64,000 nucleotides of DNA from Vulcanimicrobiota bacterium (GTDB taxonomy: Bacteria; Vulcanimicrobiota; Xenobia; Xenobiales; JADMJV01), in NCBI GenBank assembly GCA_019637395.1, contig JAHBVR010000015.1, positions 186,001 to 250,000 on the forward strand, in the 5' to 3' direction. This document shows positions 35,959-46,105 of the stretch, one piece after another. Under the pieces are notes generated by a model. That model saw nothing but the letters and a program-made list of their open reading frames with translations. It had not been told where the DNA came from and did not search any database. The position numbers were made by a program, and so were the translations under genes. Each line of letters starts with the position of its first letter. The stretch's first letter is position 1.

Positions 35959-36853
35959 AAAAACTCTGCGCGCCTTCGATTGGGGCGACCTGGCCCAACT
36001 AGGCGAAACCTATCGAGGTAAAGTGCGCGATTGCCTGTGGGGTTCGGACTGGGGCGCCATCGTCACCAGCGACCGCATCTCCGCCTTTGACGCCGTTTTT
36101 CCCCAGGCTATCGAACGCAAGGGCGAAGTGCTGCAGTCGCTGGCCGTGCATTTTTTACAGTTGGCCGAACAGATCGTGCCCACCCACCTGAAAGAAGTTA
36201 TTGATCCCAACGCCATGCTGGTGCGCAAGGCTGAGGCCCTGCCGGTGGAACTGGTGATTCGGGGCTATCTCACGGGCTCCGCCTGGCGCGACTATCAGGC
36301 CGGTAGTCTGCAGTCGAAATACGGACTCAAGCTTCCGGACGGATTGAAACAGCACACCCGGCTTGAAGAGCCGGTGATCACGCCCACCACCAAAGAGGCG
36401 GCCGGACACGACCAGCCCATCTCCTGTGAACAGGCCGCCCACATCACCGGGCGCTGGGAGGAAATCGAAGCGGTGGTTCGCCAGCTCTACGCTCAGGGGG
36501 TGGAGTGGGCAGCCGGCCGCGGACTGCTGCTGGTGGACTGCAAATACGAGCTGGGAATCATCGACGACCGGCTGGTCCTCATCGACGAACTGCACACCCC
36601 CGATTCCTCTCGCTACTGGATCGACCAGCCGGGAGATCCGGTGCAGCTATCCAAAGAATTTTTCCGCGAATGGCTGCTCGAGCAAGGCGCCGAACGGGTC
36701 ATCGACATCCCGCCGGCGGTGGCCCGGGCCGTCTCGGACCGCTATCTCGATCTGCACCAGCGCTTGCTGGGACGGGATTTGCCCGCCCCCGAGGAGCAAG
36801 ACGCACAGAGCCGCATTTACCAACGGCTGAAAGGAATTCTATGCGCCTCGTAG
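35945..36853 (+). CDS. purC: SAICAR synthetase
   Basis: A 302-residue protein of the long (yeast/Bacteroides-like) PurC type. Marks: YRGKVRDCLW, VTSDRISAFDAVFPQAIERKG, VELVIRGYLTGSAWRDYQ, LLLVDCKYELGI, DELHTPDSSRYW. It condenses CAIR with aspartate. The TTG at 35945 is chosen as start because it has a GGAG site 9 bases upstream and overlaps the preceding stop by 14 bp; the next in-frame Met is far inside the domain. The 3' end overlaps purD by 13 bp. Confidence 0.93.
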   Translation: MVTSRKTLRAFDWGDLAQLGETYRGKVRDCLWGSDWGAIVTSDRISAFDAVFPQAIERKGEVLQSLAVHFLQLAEQIVPTHLKEVIDPNAMLVRKAEALPVELVIRGYLTGSAWRDYQAGSLQSKYGLKLPDGLKQHTRLEEPVITPTTKEAAGHDQPISCEQAAHITGRWEEIEAVVRQLYAQGVEWAAGRGLLLVDCKYELGIIDDRLVLIDELHTPDSSRYWIDQPGDPVQLSKEFFREWLLEQGAERVIDIPPAVARAVSDRYLDLHQRLLGRDLPAPEEQDAQSRIYQRLKGILCAS

Positions 36854-38031
36854 TTCTGGGCTCGGGAGGTCGCGAGCACGCCATGGCGCGGGCTTTGCTG
36901 AAGGGCGGCCACGAAGTTTACTGGGGCCCGGGCAACGGCGCCCGCGGTGACTGGTCGCCCCTGGAAGATGCCTACAACCTGGACAAGCTCCAGGCCCTGC
37001 AGCCCGACCTGATCCTGGTCGGCCCGGAGGATCCGCTGGCGGATGGGTTGGTCGACCAGCTCCAGGAACGCGGTTTGCAAGCCTGGGGACCCACAGCCGC
37101 CCAGGCGCGGCTGGAATCGTCGAAGGCCTGGTCCAAGCAGTTTATGCGCCGCCACGGTCTGCCCAGCGCCGAGTTCGCCATCGCCGACACCCTGGAAGAA
37201 GCCCGGGCGGCCATCCATCGCCTGTGCGATCAGCACGGTGTGGTGGTCAAAGCCGACGGTCTGGCCGCCGGCAAAGGGGTGGTGGTGGCCGAGGACGAGA
37301 GGTCGGCCGGGCAGGCCGCGCAGGAACTGCTGGCCAAATACGGTCGGCTGGTCATTGAACGGCGCCTGCTGGGCCAGGAAGCCTCCTGGATTTTACTGCT
37401 GCGTCCCGACGGCTTCCAGGCGCTGCCCCTGGCCCGCGACCACAAGCGGCTGCGCGACGGGGACGCCGGGCCCAACACCGGCGGCATGGGCACCGTCACC
37501 CCGGTCGAATCTCCCTTCGACCTGGACCAACTGGGTCGCGACCTGTTCGCCGCCCTGGAACAAGAGCAGCTCAATTACTTCGGCGCCCTCTTCGTGGGCC
37601 TGTTATTCACCAGCCAAGGCCCGCAGATTCTGGAGTTCAACTGCCGCCTGGGCGATCCCGAAAGTGAAGTCTTGCTCGAATCCATGCCCGGTGACTTTCT
37701 GCAGGCACTCCAGGGAGCGCAACTGCCGGCCTGGCGGGGCTGCTGCCTGGACGTGGTGCTGGCCCACCCGGGTTATCCGGAGACTTCCTCCCCCGCGATG
37801 CGCATCGAGGGCATTCCCGAGGGCGTGACGGTGCTGCATGCCGGCACGCGCCGCGATGAACAGGGCCAGCTGTGGACGGCCGGCGGACGCGTCCTGCATC
37901 TCGTAGCCCACGCCGAAAACTACGAATCAGCTCAAAGAGAGGTCTACGCAGCGGCTCAAAAGATCACCTTTAACGGCCGGCCGGCTCATTACCGGACCGA
38001 CATCGGCCGGACTTTGGCGGGCCGCCTGTGA
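36841..38031 (+). CDS. purD: Phosphoribosylamine-glycine ligase
   Basis: A 396-residue ATP-grasp enzyme: MRLVVLGSGGREHAMA at the start, VVVKADGLAAGKGVVVA (ATP-binding), LPLARDHKRLRDGDAGPNTGGMG, LEFNCRLGDPE. It ligates glycine to phosphoribosylamine. It is slightly shorter than the usual ~420-430 residues. The start is inside the 3' end of purC, and the stop overlaps the GTG of purN by 4 bp. Confidence 0.95.
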   Translation: MRLVVLGSGGREHAMARALLKGGHEVYWGPGNGARGDWSPLEDAYNLDKLQALQPDLILVGPEDPLADGLVDQLQERGLQAWGPTAAQARLESSKAWSKQFMRRHGLPSAEFAIADTLEEARAAIHRLCDQHGVVVKADGLAAGKGVVVAEDERSAGQAAQELLAKYGRLVIERRLLGQEASWILLLRPDGFQALPLARDHKRLRDGDAGPNTGGMGTVTPVESPFDLDQLGRDLFAALEQEQLNYFGALFVGLLFTSQGPQILEFNCRLGDPESEVLLESMPGDFLQALQGAQLPAWRGCCLDVVLAHPGYPETSSPAMRIEGIPEGVTVLHAGTRRDEQGQLWTAGGRVLHLVAHAENYESAQREVYAAAQKITFNGRPAHYRTDIGRTLAGRL

Positions 38032-38633
38032 AACTGGCCTTCCTGGTCTCCGGTCGAGGCACCAACCTGAAGGCGCTCATCGCCGCCTGCCACTCGGGCC
38101 AGGTGCAGGCCGAGCCCGCCCTGGTCATCGCCGACCGTCCCCAGGCCGGCGCCCTGCAAATTGCCGCCAGCGCCGGCGTGACCAACCTGCTCATCAACGC
38201 CCACGACTATTCCAGCCGCTCCGAGCACGAGCGCGCCATCGCCCACCGGCTCCACGAGCACCATATCGACCTGGTCATCCTGGCCGGCTACCAACGCCTG
38301 CTCAGCCCCTTTCTGGTCGGCTACCTGTATGAGCCGGGTCTGGGTCAAAGCCGTATTTTGAACATTCATCCGGCCGATACCCGGCGCTATCAGGGCCTGA
38401 ACGGCTACGCCTGGGCCTTGAAGGAAGGCCTGAACGAAACGGCGGTGACGGTTCACTATGTGGATGAAGGAATGGACACGGGCAAAATCGTGGCCCAGGC
38501 GCCCTTGCCGATGTACGCCGACGACACCCTGGAAAGTCTGCAGGAACGCGGTTTGAAGCTGGAACACCAGCTCTTCCCGCAAGCCACCCAAAAAGTCATC
38601 GAGGAGCTACAGCAACTGTGTGCGGCATTCTAG
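38028..38633 (+). CDS. purN: GAR transformylase (PurN)
   Basis: A 201-residue formyltransferase: MKLAFLVSGRGTNLKALI, DLVILAGYQRLLSPFLV, the catalytic LNIHPA (Asn and His), then YAWALKEGLNETAVTVHYVDEGMDTG with the third catalytic residue Asp. The usual Pro-rich loop after NIHP (SLLPxFPG) is altered to ADTRRYQGLNG, as in some divergent PurN. It formylates GAR using 10-formyl-THF. The GTG start overlaps purD, and the end overlaps purF by 16 bp. Confidence 0.92.
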   Translation: MKLAFLVSGRGTNLKALIAACHSGQVQAEPALVIADRPQAGALQIAASAGVTNLLINAHDYSSRSEHERAIAHRLHEHHIDLVILAGYQRLLSPFLVGYLYEPGLGQSRILNIHPADTRRYQGLNGYAWALKEGLNETAVTVHYVDEGMDTGKIVAQAPLPMYADDTLESLQERGLKLEHQLFPQATQKVIEELQQLCAAF

Positions 38634-40072
38634 GTCTGTTGGATGTGAATCAAGCGGTGGCCACCGACCTCTATCGCGGCGGTCTGGCCCTGCAGCACCG
38701 CGGCCAGGACGGCGCCGGCCTGATCACCTTTGACCGGCGCTTCCACCGCCACACCGGCCTGGGCCTGCTCAACGAAATCTTTCGCTTCCAGAACCTGGAC
38801 AAATTCCCGGGCAGCCTGGGCCTGGTCCAGTTGCGCTACGCCACCGCCGGCGAAGGCTCGGTCGAGGAAGTGCAGCCTTTCACCCTGACCTTTCCCCAGG
38901 GTCTGGCCCTGGTGCACAACGGCAATCTCACCAACGACCCCAGTTTGCGCAAACTCTTGGAGCAACGCGGCTACCGGCGGGTCAACTCGCTCTCCGACTC
39001 GGAAACTCTGCTGCACGTTTTCGCCGACGCCCTGACCCGCAACCGCGCCCTGGAATTGACCGGCCTGCCGCTTCCCTTGACTCGTTCCGGTGACAACGAG
39101 GACCTTTTCGAAGCCGCCCGCATGACCATGATGACCTGCCAGGGCGCCTACTCGGTGGTCATGCTGATTGCCGACCGCGGCCTGCTGGCCTTTCGAGATC
39201 CCCACGGCATCCGGCCCTTGTGCCTGGGAACGGCTCCCGGGCGCTTCGCCTTCGCCTCCGAATCGGTGGCTCTGGACGTGATCGGCCTGGAGCTGGAACG
39301 CGACCTGCAGCCGGGTGAAGCCGTCTTCGTGGACATGCAGGGGGTTTGCCACAGCCGCCAACTGATCAACCCCAAACCGGCCCACTGCGTCTTTGAGTAC
39401 ATCTACCTGGCCCGCCCCGAGTCGGTGATCGACGGCCACAGCGTTTCCGAAGTGCGCGAAAAGCTCGGCCAGTGCCTGGCCAAACGCTGTTCGCGGCGCC
39501 AGGACATCGACGTGGTCCTGGACGTGCCCTCCAGTGCCGAGGACGCCGCCATCACCTTCGCCGCCTCGGCCGGTCTGCCGTATCGCAAGGGCATTCGCAA
39601 AAATCCCTACAGCCAACGCAGTTTCATCGCCGCCAATCAGGCCTTGCGCGCCGGCATGGTGGGCACCAAGTTTTTATTCGAGAAACGGGTCATCACGGGA
39701 AAGCGAGTGGCTGTACTGGATGATTCGATCGTGCGCGGCACCACCGCCCGGCGCCTGGTGGAATCGTTACGTAAACAGGGAGCCTACCAGGTGCTCTTCT
39801 TCTCGGCCTCGCCGCCAGTCCGCTTTCCCTGCGTCTACGGTATCGACATGGCCGTCAGCAGCGAACTGGCCGCTTCCCGGCGCACTCCCGAGCAGATGGC
39901 CCAGGACATCGGGGTGGAGCATCTGCAGTATCAAACCCAGCCGGACATGGAGGGATGCCTGCCCGGATTACCGCTGTGCACCGCTTGTTTTTCCGGACAG
40001 TACCCGACCGACGTGGACCCGGACGAACTGGCCCATATCGGCCGGGCCCGGGCCAAGGTTTCCCTATGCTGA
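38618..40072 (+). CDS. purF: Amidophosphoribosyltransferase
   Basis: A 484-residue protein that starts [10 protein letters not shown], placing the nucleophile Cys directly after the initiator Met, so no propeptide is present. The Ntn-type glutaminase domain ([19 protein letters not shown]) is followed by the PRT domain ([16 protein letters not shown]). Cysteines corresponding to the iron-sulfur ligands of the Bacillus-type enzyme are visible ([34 protein letters not shown]). It catalyses the committed step from PRPP and glutamine. The GTG start lies inside the purN 3' end. Confidence 0.95.
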   Translation: MCGILGLLDVNQAVATDLYRGGLALQHRGQDGAGLITFDRRFHRHTGLGLLNEIFRFQNLDKFPGSLGLVQLRYATAGEGSVEEVQPFTLTFPQGLALVHNGNLTNDPSLRKLLEQRGYRRVNSLSDSETLLHVFADALTRNRALELTGLPLPLTRSGDNEDLFEAARMTMMTCQGAYSVVMLIADRGLLAFRDPHGIRPLCLGTAPGRFAFASESVALDVIGLELERDLQPGEAVFVDMQGVCHSRQLINPKPAHCVFEYIYLARPESVIDGHSVSEVREKLGQCLAKRCSRRQDIDVVLDVPSSAEDAAITFAASAGLPYRKGIRKNPYSQRSFIAANQALRAGMVGTKFLFEKRVITGKRVAVLDDSIVRGTTARRLVESLRKQGAYQVLFFSASPPVRFPCVYGIDMAVSSELAASRRTPEQMAQDIGVEHLQYQTQPDMEGCLPGLPLCTACFSGQYPTDVDPDELAHIGRARAKVSLC

Positions 40073-40554
40073 ATCCGTTGGTCGGCGTGGTCATGGGCTC
40101 GCAGAGCGACTGGGAAACCATGCGCAAGGCCGTCGAAGTGCTGCAACGCTTTGACGTGCCCCACGAATTTCGCGTGGTCTCCGCTCACCGCACTCCCGAT
40201 TTGCTCAACGAGTATGCGCGCGAAGCGCGTTCACGCGGCCTGCGCATCATCATCGCGGGCGCCGGCGGAGCGGCTCACCTGCCCGGCATGCTGGCCGCCC
40301 AGACCACCCTGCCGGTACTGGGAGTGCCCATTCAGTCGAAAGCACTCAACGGTCTGGATTCCTTATTATCGATCGTGCAAATGCCGGCCGGCATCCCGGT
40401 GGCCAGCCTGGCCATCGGATCGGCCGGTGCCAGCAACGCCGGCTTGCTGGCCGTCTCCATCCTGTCGATTTCCGATCCGAGCTTGCAGATGCGCCTGGAA
40501 GAATTCCGCCGGGAACAGACCGAGAACGTTCTGAAAGGAGAGCTCAGCCTGTGA
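40066..40554 (+). CDS. purE: N5-CAIR mutase (PurE, class I)
   Basis: A 162-residue protein: [27 protein letters not shown] (active-site His), [17 protein letters not shown] and [21 protein letters not shown]. The presence of purK next door fits the class I enzyme working on N5-CAIR. The ATG at 40066 is chosen because upstream in-frame sequence to 39955 is purF in another frame. Its stop overlaps the GTG of purK by 4 bp. Confidence 0.95.
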   Translation: MLNPLVGVVMGSQSDWETMRKAVEVLQRFDVPHEFRVVSAHRTPDLLNEYAREARSRGLRIIIAGAGGAAHLPGMLAAQTTLPVLGVPIQSKALNGLDSLLSIVQMPAGIPVASLAIGSAGASNAGLLAVSILSISDPSLQMRLEEFRREQTENVLKGELSL

Positions 40555-41585
40555 AAGTCGGCATTTTGGGAGCCGGCCAGCTGGGCCGGATGCTGGCCGG
40601 GGCGGCTCTGCAACTGGGGCTGGAGCCCCACCTCTACGACCCCGAGACTCAGGCCTGTGGTCACAGCGCCGGCCGCTCCTGGCCGTTTAGCTACGAAGAT
40701 CAGGATAGTCTGGAGCGCTTCGCGCGCACGGTCGAGCTGTGCACTTTCGAATTCGAGAACGTGCCGGTCAGCGCCGTCCAGACGGTCTCGCGCTATAGCC
40801 TGGTTGCCCCCGGAATGGCGGCTCTGGCCGTCAGTCAGGACCGCCTGCACGAGAAAAATTTCCTGCGCACGCTGGGGATCGGCACGCCGGATTTTCAGGC
40901 CTGGGTTCCCGGTGCTGAACTGCCCCCCCAAGGTATCCTGAAGACCCGGCGCTTCGGCTACGACGGCAAGGGCCAGTGGGATTTGAGCCGCAGTCGGCCC
41001 CAGCCCGGAGTGACCTGCATCTGCGAAGAAAAACTGGCCTTCCAACGCGAGCTATCCCAAATCGGGGTGCGTTCGCGCAGCGGTGAAATCGCCTGCTATC
41101 CGCTGGTGGAGACGATCCAGCGCGAGGGTATCCTGTGCGAGGCCATCGCCCCGGCTCGACAGGTCTCGCAAGAGTTGGTGAATCAGGCTCGGCTCTGGGT
41201 GACGAAAATCCTGGAAGCTCTGGACTATGTCGGCGTTCTGGCCCTGGAGTTATTCGAGGTCGACGGTCAACTGCTGGCCAACGAGATGGCCCCGCGCGTC
41301 CACAACTCCGGGCACTGGACCGACCGGGGCTGCCGCACCAGCCAGTTCGAGAACCACTGGCGGGCCCTGCTGGGCTGGCCTCTGGGGGACACCGAGGCGC
41401 TGGGGCACTGCCGGCTGATCAATCTGCTGGGCTCGGTGCCGGAAGTTCCTCCCCCGGGTGTACACGCAACTTACTACGGCAAGGAAGCGCGGCCGGGGCG
41501 CAAGCTGGGTCATTTGACCTGCCTGGCGGACACCCCGGAAGCAGTCGATGAAATATCCTCAGGAGTTTTGAGCCATGCAACTTAG
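40551..41585 (+). CDS. purK: N5-CAIR synthetase
   Basis: A 344-residue ATP-grasp protein: [73 protein letters not shown]. It carboxylates AIR to N5-CAIR with ATP and bicarbonate. It forms a pair with purE, and its end overlaps purM by 11 bp. One internal part ([15 protein letters not shown]) follows the family closely, so function should be intact. Confidence 0.94.
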   Translation: MKVGILGAGQLGRMLAGAALQLGLEPHLYDPETQACGHSAGRSWPFSYEDQDSLERFARTVELCTFEFENVPVSAVQTVSRYSLVAPGMAALAVSQDRLHEKNFLRTLGIGTPDFQAWVPGAELPPQGILKTRRFGYDGKGQWDLSRSRPQPGVTCICEEKLAFQRELSQIGVRSRSGEIACYPLVETIQREGILCEAIAPARQVSQELVNQARLWVTKILEALDYVGVLALELFEVDGQLLANEMAPRVHNSGHWTDRGCRTSQFENHWRALLGWPLGDTEALGHCRLINLLGSVPEVPPPGVHATYYGKEARPGRKLGHLTCLADTPEAVDEISSGVLSHAT

Positions 41586-42501
41586 CTACCGCGACGCCGG
41601 CGTCGATATCGAGGCCGGCAACGAACTGGTCTCGCGCATTCAGTCCTTCACCAAAGGCATCGGCGGTTTTGCCGGCACCTACCCGTTGGGCGACGGCCGC
41701 CTGCTGGCCGCCACCACCGACGGCGTGGGCACCAAACTGGAACTGGCGCAACGCACCGGCCAGTTGGGCGGTTTAGGCCAGGACCTGGTGGCCATGTGCG
41801 TCAACGACTTGATCACCATCGGCGCGCGGCCGCTCTTCTTCCTCGACTACTACGCCTGCGGCAAGCTCGACGTGGACGGGGCCGAAGTCGTCATCCGCTC
41901 CATCCAGCAGGCCTGCGCCGCCAGCAACTGTCTGCTGCTAGGTGGAGAAACGGCGGAGATGCCCGGTTTCTACAGGGAGAACGTCTTCGATCTGGCCGGC
42001 TTCGCGGTCGGTCTGGTGGACGAAGACAAGCTGATCGACGGCCAACGCCTGCAGCCCGGCGACTTGATTTTCGGACTGCCCTCCAGCGGACCGCACAGCA
42101 ACGGCTTTTCTCTCTTAAGACGCATCCTCGAGCACTCCCCCGGTGAATTTAGCGACGAGCAAATCCGTGAATTCTTGACTCCCACGGAACTCTACGTCAA
42201 ACCCATCCTGGGCCTGCTCGACCTGGGTGTGGACGTGAAAGGCATGGCCCACGTCACCGGCGGCGGCTGGGAGAATCTGTCCCGAGTGCTGCCAGCCGGC
42301 CTCTCTCTGGATTTGGACTGGGACGCCTGGAAACTCCCGCCCCTTTTCGCCCACCTGCAGCGGGTAGGCCGGGTCAGCGAGGCGGAAATGCGGCGCACCT
42401 TCAACTGCGGTTTCGGGATGACCATCTTTGTCAGTCCCGATCAGGCCACTCGTCTGCAGGCCTGCCTGCCCACGGCCGTGCCGCTCGGGAAGGTTCGCTG
42501 A
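41575..42501 (+). CDS. purM: AIR synthetase
   Basis: A 308-residue protein of the PurM/PurL-related fold: [108 protein letters not shown]. It is about 30 residues shorter than E. coli PurM, mostly at the C-terminus. The final base overlaps the ATG of the purL gene. Confidence 0.95.
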   Translation: MQLSYRDAGVDIEAGNELVSRIQSFTKGIGGFAGTYPLGDGRLLAATTDGVGTKLELAQRTGQLGGLGQDLVAMCVNDLITIGARPLFFLDYYACGKLDVDGAEVVIRSIQQACAASNCLLLGGETAEMPGFYRENVFDLAGFAVGLVDEDKLIDGQRLQPGDLIFGLPSSGPHSNGFSLLRRILEHSPGEFSDEQIREFLTPTELYVKPILGLLDLGVDVKGMAHVTGGGWENLSRVLPAGLSLDLDWDAWKLPPLFAHLQRVGRVSEAEMRRTFNCGFGMTIFVSPDQATRLQACLPTAVPLGKVR

Positions 42502-45281
42502 TGCACTGCGTGGAGGTTTTTAACCAGGAATCCCAAGCGGTTCTCGGTTTGGAGCGAGTGGCCCAGAGCCGGGTTTATTACCTGGAGGGACCGGATCTTG
42601 CGGGGATTCTGGCTGAACTTCAAAGAGACGGGCGGGCTCTGGCGGATCCGGTCCGGGAAAAACTGGTCATCGATGAACGCCGTTCCGGCGACTACCAGTG
42701 GTTGGTGGAAGTGGCCTTCCGCAACGGAGTGACCGACAACGAAGCCCGCGTGGTCGAGGAAGTCCTGGAAACGCCCCAACTGGTAGCCCGCAGCGCCCGC
42801 CGTTTTTACGTCTGGGGGGGACCGTCCGAACGCTCGGCCATGCAGGAACTGGCCGCTCGCCACTGGGCCAACCAGCTGGTTCAGCGCATCGAAGTGGTAG
42901 CGGCCGCGGAAGCTTTACCCTCTCCCCCACCCCTGCAAATAACCCCGGTCCCGGCCACGGCCACGGTGGCACTCCCCGCCTCTGACGAAGAACTGGCCGA
43001 ACTCAGCCGGGTCCGCCTGCTGGCCCTGAGCGTGCCGGAAATGCGGGCCATCCGCGAGCATTTTTCCGATCGCCCACCCACTGAAGTGGAGTTGGAAGCG
43101 CTCGCCCAGACCTGGTCGGAGCATTGCAAACACAAGATCTTCCGCGACACCATCCGCTATCGCGAAGGCGACCGCGAGGAGCTGATCCACGGTCTTTTTC
43201 CTACTTATATCGCGGGGGCTACCGAAGCTTGCCGGCGCGATTGGCTGGTCTCGGTCTTCACCGACAACGCCGGGGTGATCGCCTGGAGCGATCGCTATCA
43301 CCTGGTTTTTAAGGTAGAGACCCATAATGCGCCGTCCGCCTTGGAACCCTACGGCGGCGCCCTGACGGGAATCGTGGGAGTCAATCGGGACCCGGCCGGC
43401 ACCGGCCTGGGCTGCGAATTGTTGTTCAATACCGATGTTTTTTGTTTCGGTCCGCTGAACTATAGCGGAGTGCTGCCGCCGGGATTGCACCACCCGCGCC
43501 GTCTTTACGAAGGGGTGCGGCAGGGCGTGGAGGACGGCGGCAACCAGTCGGGTATTCCCACCGTCAACGGCGCGCTTTTCTTTGATGAGAGCTACCTGGG
43601 CCGGCCGCTGGTTTTCTGCGGCACCGGCGCTTTGATGGAGACGCGCACCGGCCACCTCAAGTCGGTACAGAACGGCGACTTCATCGTGATGGCCGGCGGC
43701 CGGGTGGGCAAGGACGGCATTCACGGCGCCACCTTTTCCAGTCAGGCCATCGGTGGCGAGGCTCCGGTGGGCGTGGTCCAGATCGGCGATCCGATCACCC
43801 AGAAACGCCTGCTGGAAATGCTCAACGAAGCCCGCCAGGCGGGGCTGTACCGGGCCATCACCGACAATGGAGCCGGCGGCCTGTGCAGTTCGGTGGGCGA
43901 AATGTCGGAGCTGAGCGGAGGCGCCCATTTGACTCTGGAAACCGTGCCGCTCAAGTATCCCGGCCTGGCTCCCTGGGAGATTCTGGTGTCTGAATCGCAG
44001 GAACGAATGACCCTGGCGGTGCCCCCCGAGCGCTGGGCGGCCTTACTCGAATTAGCCCAACGCCGCCAGGTGGAGGTCAGCGTGGTGGGCACTTTTAACG
44101 ATTCCGGCCGCTTCAGCGCCAGCTACCAGGGCGAGCAGGTCATGGATCTGTCGCTGGAGTTTTTGCACGGCGGCTTTCCACGCCGGGTGTTGGAGGCCGA
44201 GTGGACGGCCAGCCTGCCGGAAGGCGCCTGGGTTAACGAACGCGATTGGCGCGAGACGGTGTGCGAGCTGCTGGCCAGTCCCAACATCTGCTCGCGCCAG
44301 GGCCTGATTCGCCAGTATGATCATGAAGTGCAGGGCACCTCGGTGATCAAACCTCTGGTGGGGGTGGCTCGCGACGGCCCTTCGGACGCGGCCGTGTTGC
44401 GCCCGGACCACGAGAGCGACCAGGGGGTGGCCGTCAGTTGCGCCATCAATCCCCACTACGGTGTGCATGATCCTGAGGTCATGGCCGAGTTGCTGGTGGA
44501 CGAGGCTCTGCGCAACCTGGTAGCGGTGGGTGGAGATCCGGAACATACCGCCATGCTGGACAACTTTTGCTGGCCCGACCCGACCCGGGAGCCGCATAAG
44601 ATGGCTCAGCTGGTGCGCTGCTGCCGCGGCCTGGACCGGGCCGTACGCTCTTTCCAGACGCCGCTGATTTCCGGCAAAGACTCGATGAAAAACGACTATC
44701 ACGGCCCCGACGGCAAACTGAGCATCCTGCCCACCTTGCTGGTCTCGGCCATGGCCAACGTGCCCGACGTGCGGCGTTGCCAGACCATGGACTTCAAGCA
44801 GGCCGGCGACCTGGTTTACCTGGTGGGGGCCGAGCAATCGGCCCTGGGCTGTTCGCAGTTGGCACGCTTGCGCGGCTTCGCGGGCGGCTGCCTGGGGAGG
44901 GTCGACTTCGAACAGGCCCGGCGGATCTACGGGGTGGTGCACCGGCTGATCCACTCCGAACGGGTAGCCGCCTGCCACGACTGCTCGGAAGGCGGACTGC
45001 TGGTGGCCCTGGCCGAGATGTGCGTGGCCGGTCGGCTGGGTCTGCGCCTGGAGCTGGCTCCTTCGGAGCTGGCTCCCGATGACCGGCTCTTCGGCGAGGC
45101 GCCTTCACGCCTGATTTTGTCGATCGACCCGAGACATAAGGCCGATTTCGAAGCGAGCCTGGCGGGACTGCCGTTCTCGTTCGTGGGGCAGGTGCTGCCC
45201 GAGCCGGTCTTGGAATGGAACGGCTCTACTTTGGAGTTGTCCCGACTGCTCCAGGCCTGGCAAGGAGAGCTTTGTTTATGA
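42501..45281 (+). CDS. purL: FGAM synthase, PurS-PurL fusion
   Basis: A 926-residue protein. Residues 1-95 look like a PurS-type domain (a first strand/helix unit CVEVFNQESQAVLGLERVAQS and later WLVEVAFRNGVTDNEARVVEE). A linker with AELSRVRLLALSVPEMRAI leads into the synthetase core (TWSEHCKHKIFRDTI, VFKVETHNAPSALEPYGGA, TDNGAGGLCSSVGEMSEL, HDCSEGGLLVALAEM). The glutaminase is a separate gene (purQ), as in the large PurL plus PurQ arrangement. The ATG overlaps the purM stop; the end overlaps purQ (ATGA). Confidence 0.95.
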   Translation: MHCVEVFNQESQAVLGLERVAQSRVYYLEGPDLAGILAELQRDGRALADPVREKLVIDERRSGDYQWLVEVAFRNGVTDNEARVVEEVLETPQLVARSARRFYVWGGPSERSAMQELAARHWANQLVQRIEVVAAAEALPSPPPLQITPVPATATVALPASDEELAELSRVRLLALSVPEMRAIREHFSDRPPTEVELEALAQTWSEHCKHKIFRDTIRYREGDREELIHGLFPTYIAGATEACRRDWLVSVFTDNAGVIAWSDRYHLVFKVETHNAPSALEPYGGALTGIVGVNRDPAGTGLGCELLFNTDVFCFGPLNYSGVLPPGLHHPRRLYEGVRQGVEDGGNQSGIPTVNGALFFDESYLGRPLVFCGTGALMETRTGHLKSVQNGDFIVMAGGRVGKDGIHGATFSSQAIGGEAPVGVVQIGDPITQKRLLEMLNEARQAGLYRAITDNGAGGLCSSVGEMSELSGGAHLTLETVPLKYPGLAPWEILVSESQERMTLAVPPERWAALLELAQRRQVEVSVVGTFNDSGRFSASYQGEQVMDLSLEFLHGGFPRRVLEAEWTASLPEGAWVNERDWRETVCELLASPNICSRQGLIRQYDHEVQGTSVIKPLVGVARDGPSDAAVLRPDHESDQGVAVSCAINPHYGVHDPEVMAELLVDEALRNLVAVGGDPEHTAMLDNFCWPDPTREPHKMAQLVRCCRGLDRAVRSFQTPLISGKDSMKNDYHGPDGKLSILPTLLVSAMANVPDVRRCQTMDFKQAGDLVYLVGAEQSALGCSQLARLRGFAGGCLGRVDFEQARRIYGVVHRLIHSERVAACHDCSEGGLLVALAEMCVAGRLGLRLELAPSELAPDDRLFGEAPSRLILSIDPRHKADFEASLAGLPFSFVGQVLPEPVLEWNGSTLELSRLLQAWQGELCL

Positions 45282-46057
45282 GCGTGCGCGCTTTGATTCT
45301 CACCGGACACGGCATCAACTGCGCCCGCGAAATGGCTCAGGGATTTCGGTTGGCCGAAGCGGAGCCGCAGGTTTGCCATCTCAACGACCTGGCCGAGGTC
45401 GTTCTCGATGACTTTCACATCCTGGTTCTACCCGGGGGATTTTCTTTCGGGGACCATCTGGGCTCGGGCCGGGCGCTGGCCCGCCGCCTGCGCCGGGCGC
45501 CGCTGGGACAGGCCATCGAGCGCTTTGTAGCCGAGGGCAAGCTGGTCTGGGGCGTATGCAACGGCTTTCAGACGCTGGTGCAGATGGGTTTGCTGCCGGC
45601 GGGTTGCACGCTGGCCCCCAATGCCTCAGGCCGTTTCGAATGCCGCTGGGTGCGCCTGAAGGCGCTGCCGACCTCCTCCTGTCTGTTTACCAAAGGCCTG
45701 GATACGCTCGAATTACCCGTGCGTCATGGGGAAGGGCGGTTACTGGGTTCGCCGCCCCCTGAGCTGGTGCCGCTGCAATATTGCGACGCCCAGGGACCGA
45801 CCCGGGCCTATCCCGAGAATCCCAACGGCAGCCTGCAAGCCGGTGCGGCCCTGTGCAACGAGACCGGCCGGGTCTTCGGGCTCATGCCCCACCCCGAAGC
45901 CTTCCTCCGCTCCACTCAACATCCCGAGTGGACCCGACACAAGGAACTCACCCGCCGCTTCGGCGCCCCTTTCCCCAGCGAAGGCAGCGGCCTGGCCTTC
46001 TTCCGCAACGCCGTGGCCGCCGCCCGCGAAATCGGACTGTGCCCCACCGCCGGCTGA
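45278..46057 (+). CDS. purQ: FGAM synthase glutaminase subunit
   Basis: A 259-residue class I glutamine amidotransferase: ALILTGHGINCAREMAQGF, LVLPGGFSFGDHLGSGRA, the nucleophile in WGVCNGFQTLVQMG, and the His/Glu pair in GLMPHPEAFL. The ATG at 45278 has an AAGGAGAG site and overlaps the purL stop. It supplies ammonia to PurL. It is the last gene of the purine operon; purA and purB are not in this window. Confidence 0.95.
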   Translation: MSVRALILTGHGINCAREMAQGFRLAEAEPQVCHLNDLAEVVLDDFHILVLPGGFSFGDHLGSGRALARRLRRAPLGQAIERFVAEGKLVWGVCNGFQTLVQMGLLPAGCTLAPNASGRFECRWVRLKALPTSSCLFTKGLDTLELPVRHGEGRLLGSPPPELVPLQYCDAQGPTRAYPENPNGSLQAGAALCNETGRVFGLMPHPEAFLRSTQHPEWTRHKELTRRFGAPFPSEGSGLAFFRNAVAAAREIGLCPTAG

Positions 46058-46105
46058 CCGTCCTCGAACCTTTTCACCCGCACCACCAGCAATCCCAGCA
46101 TTTCT

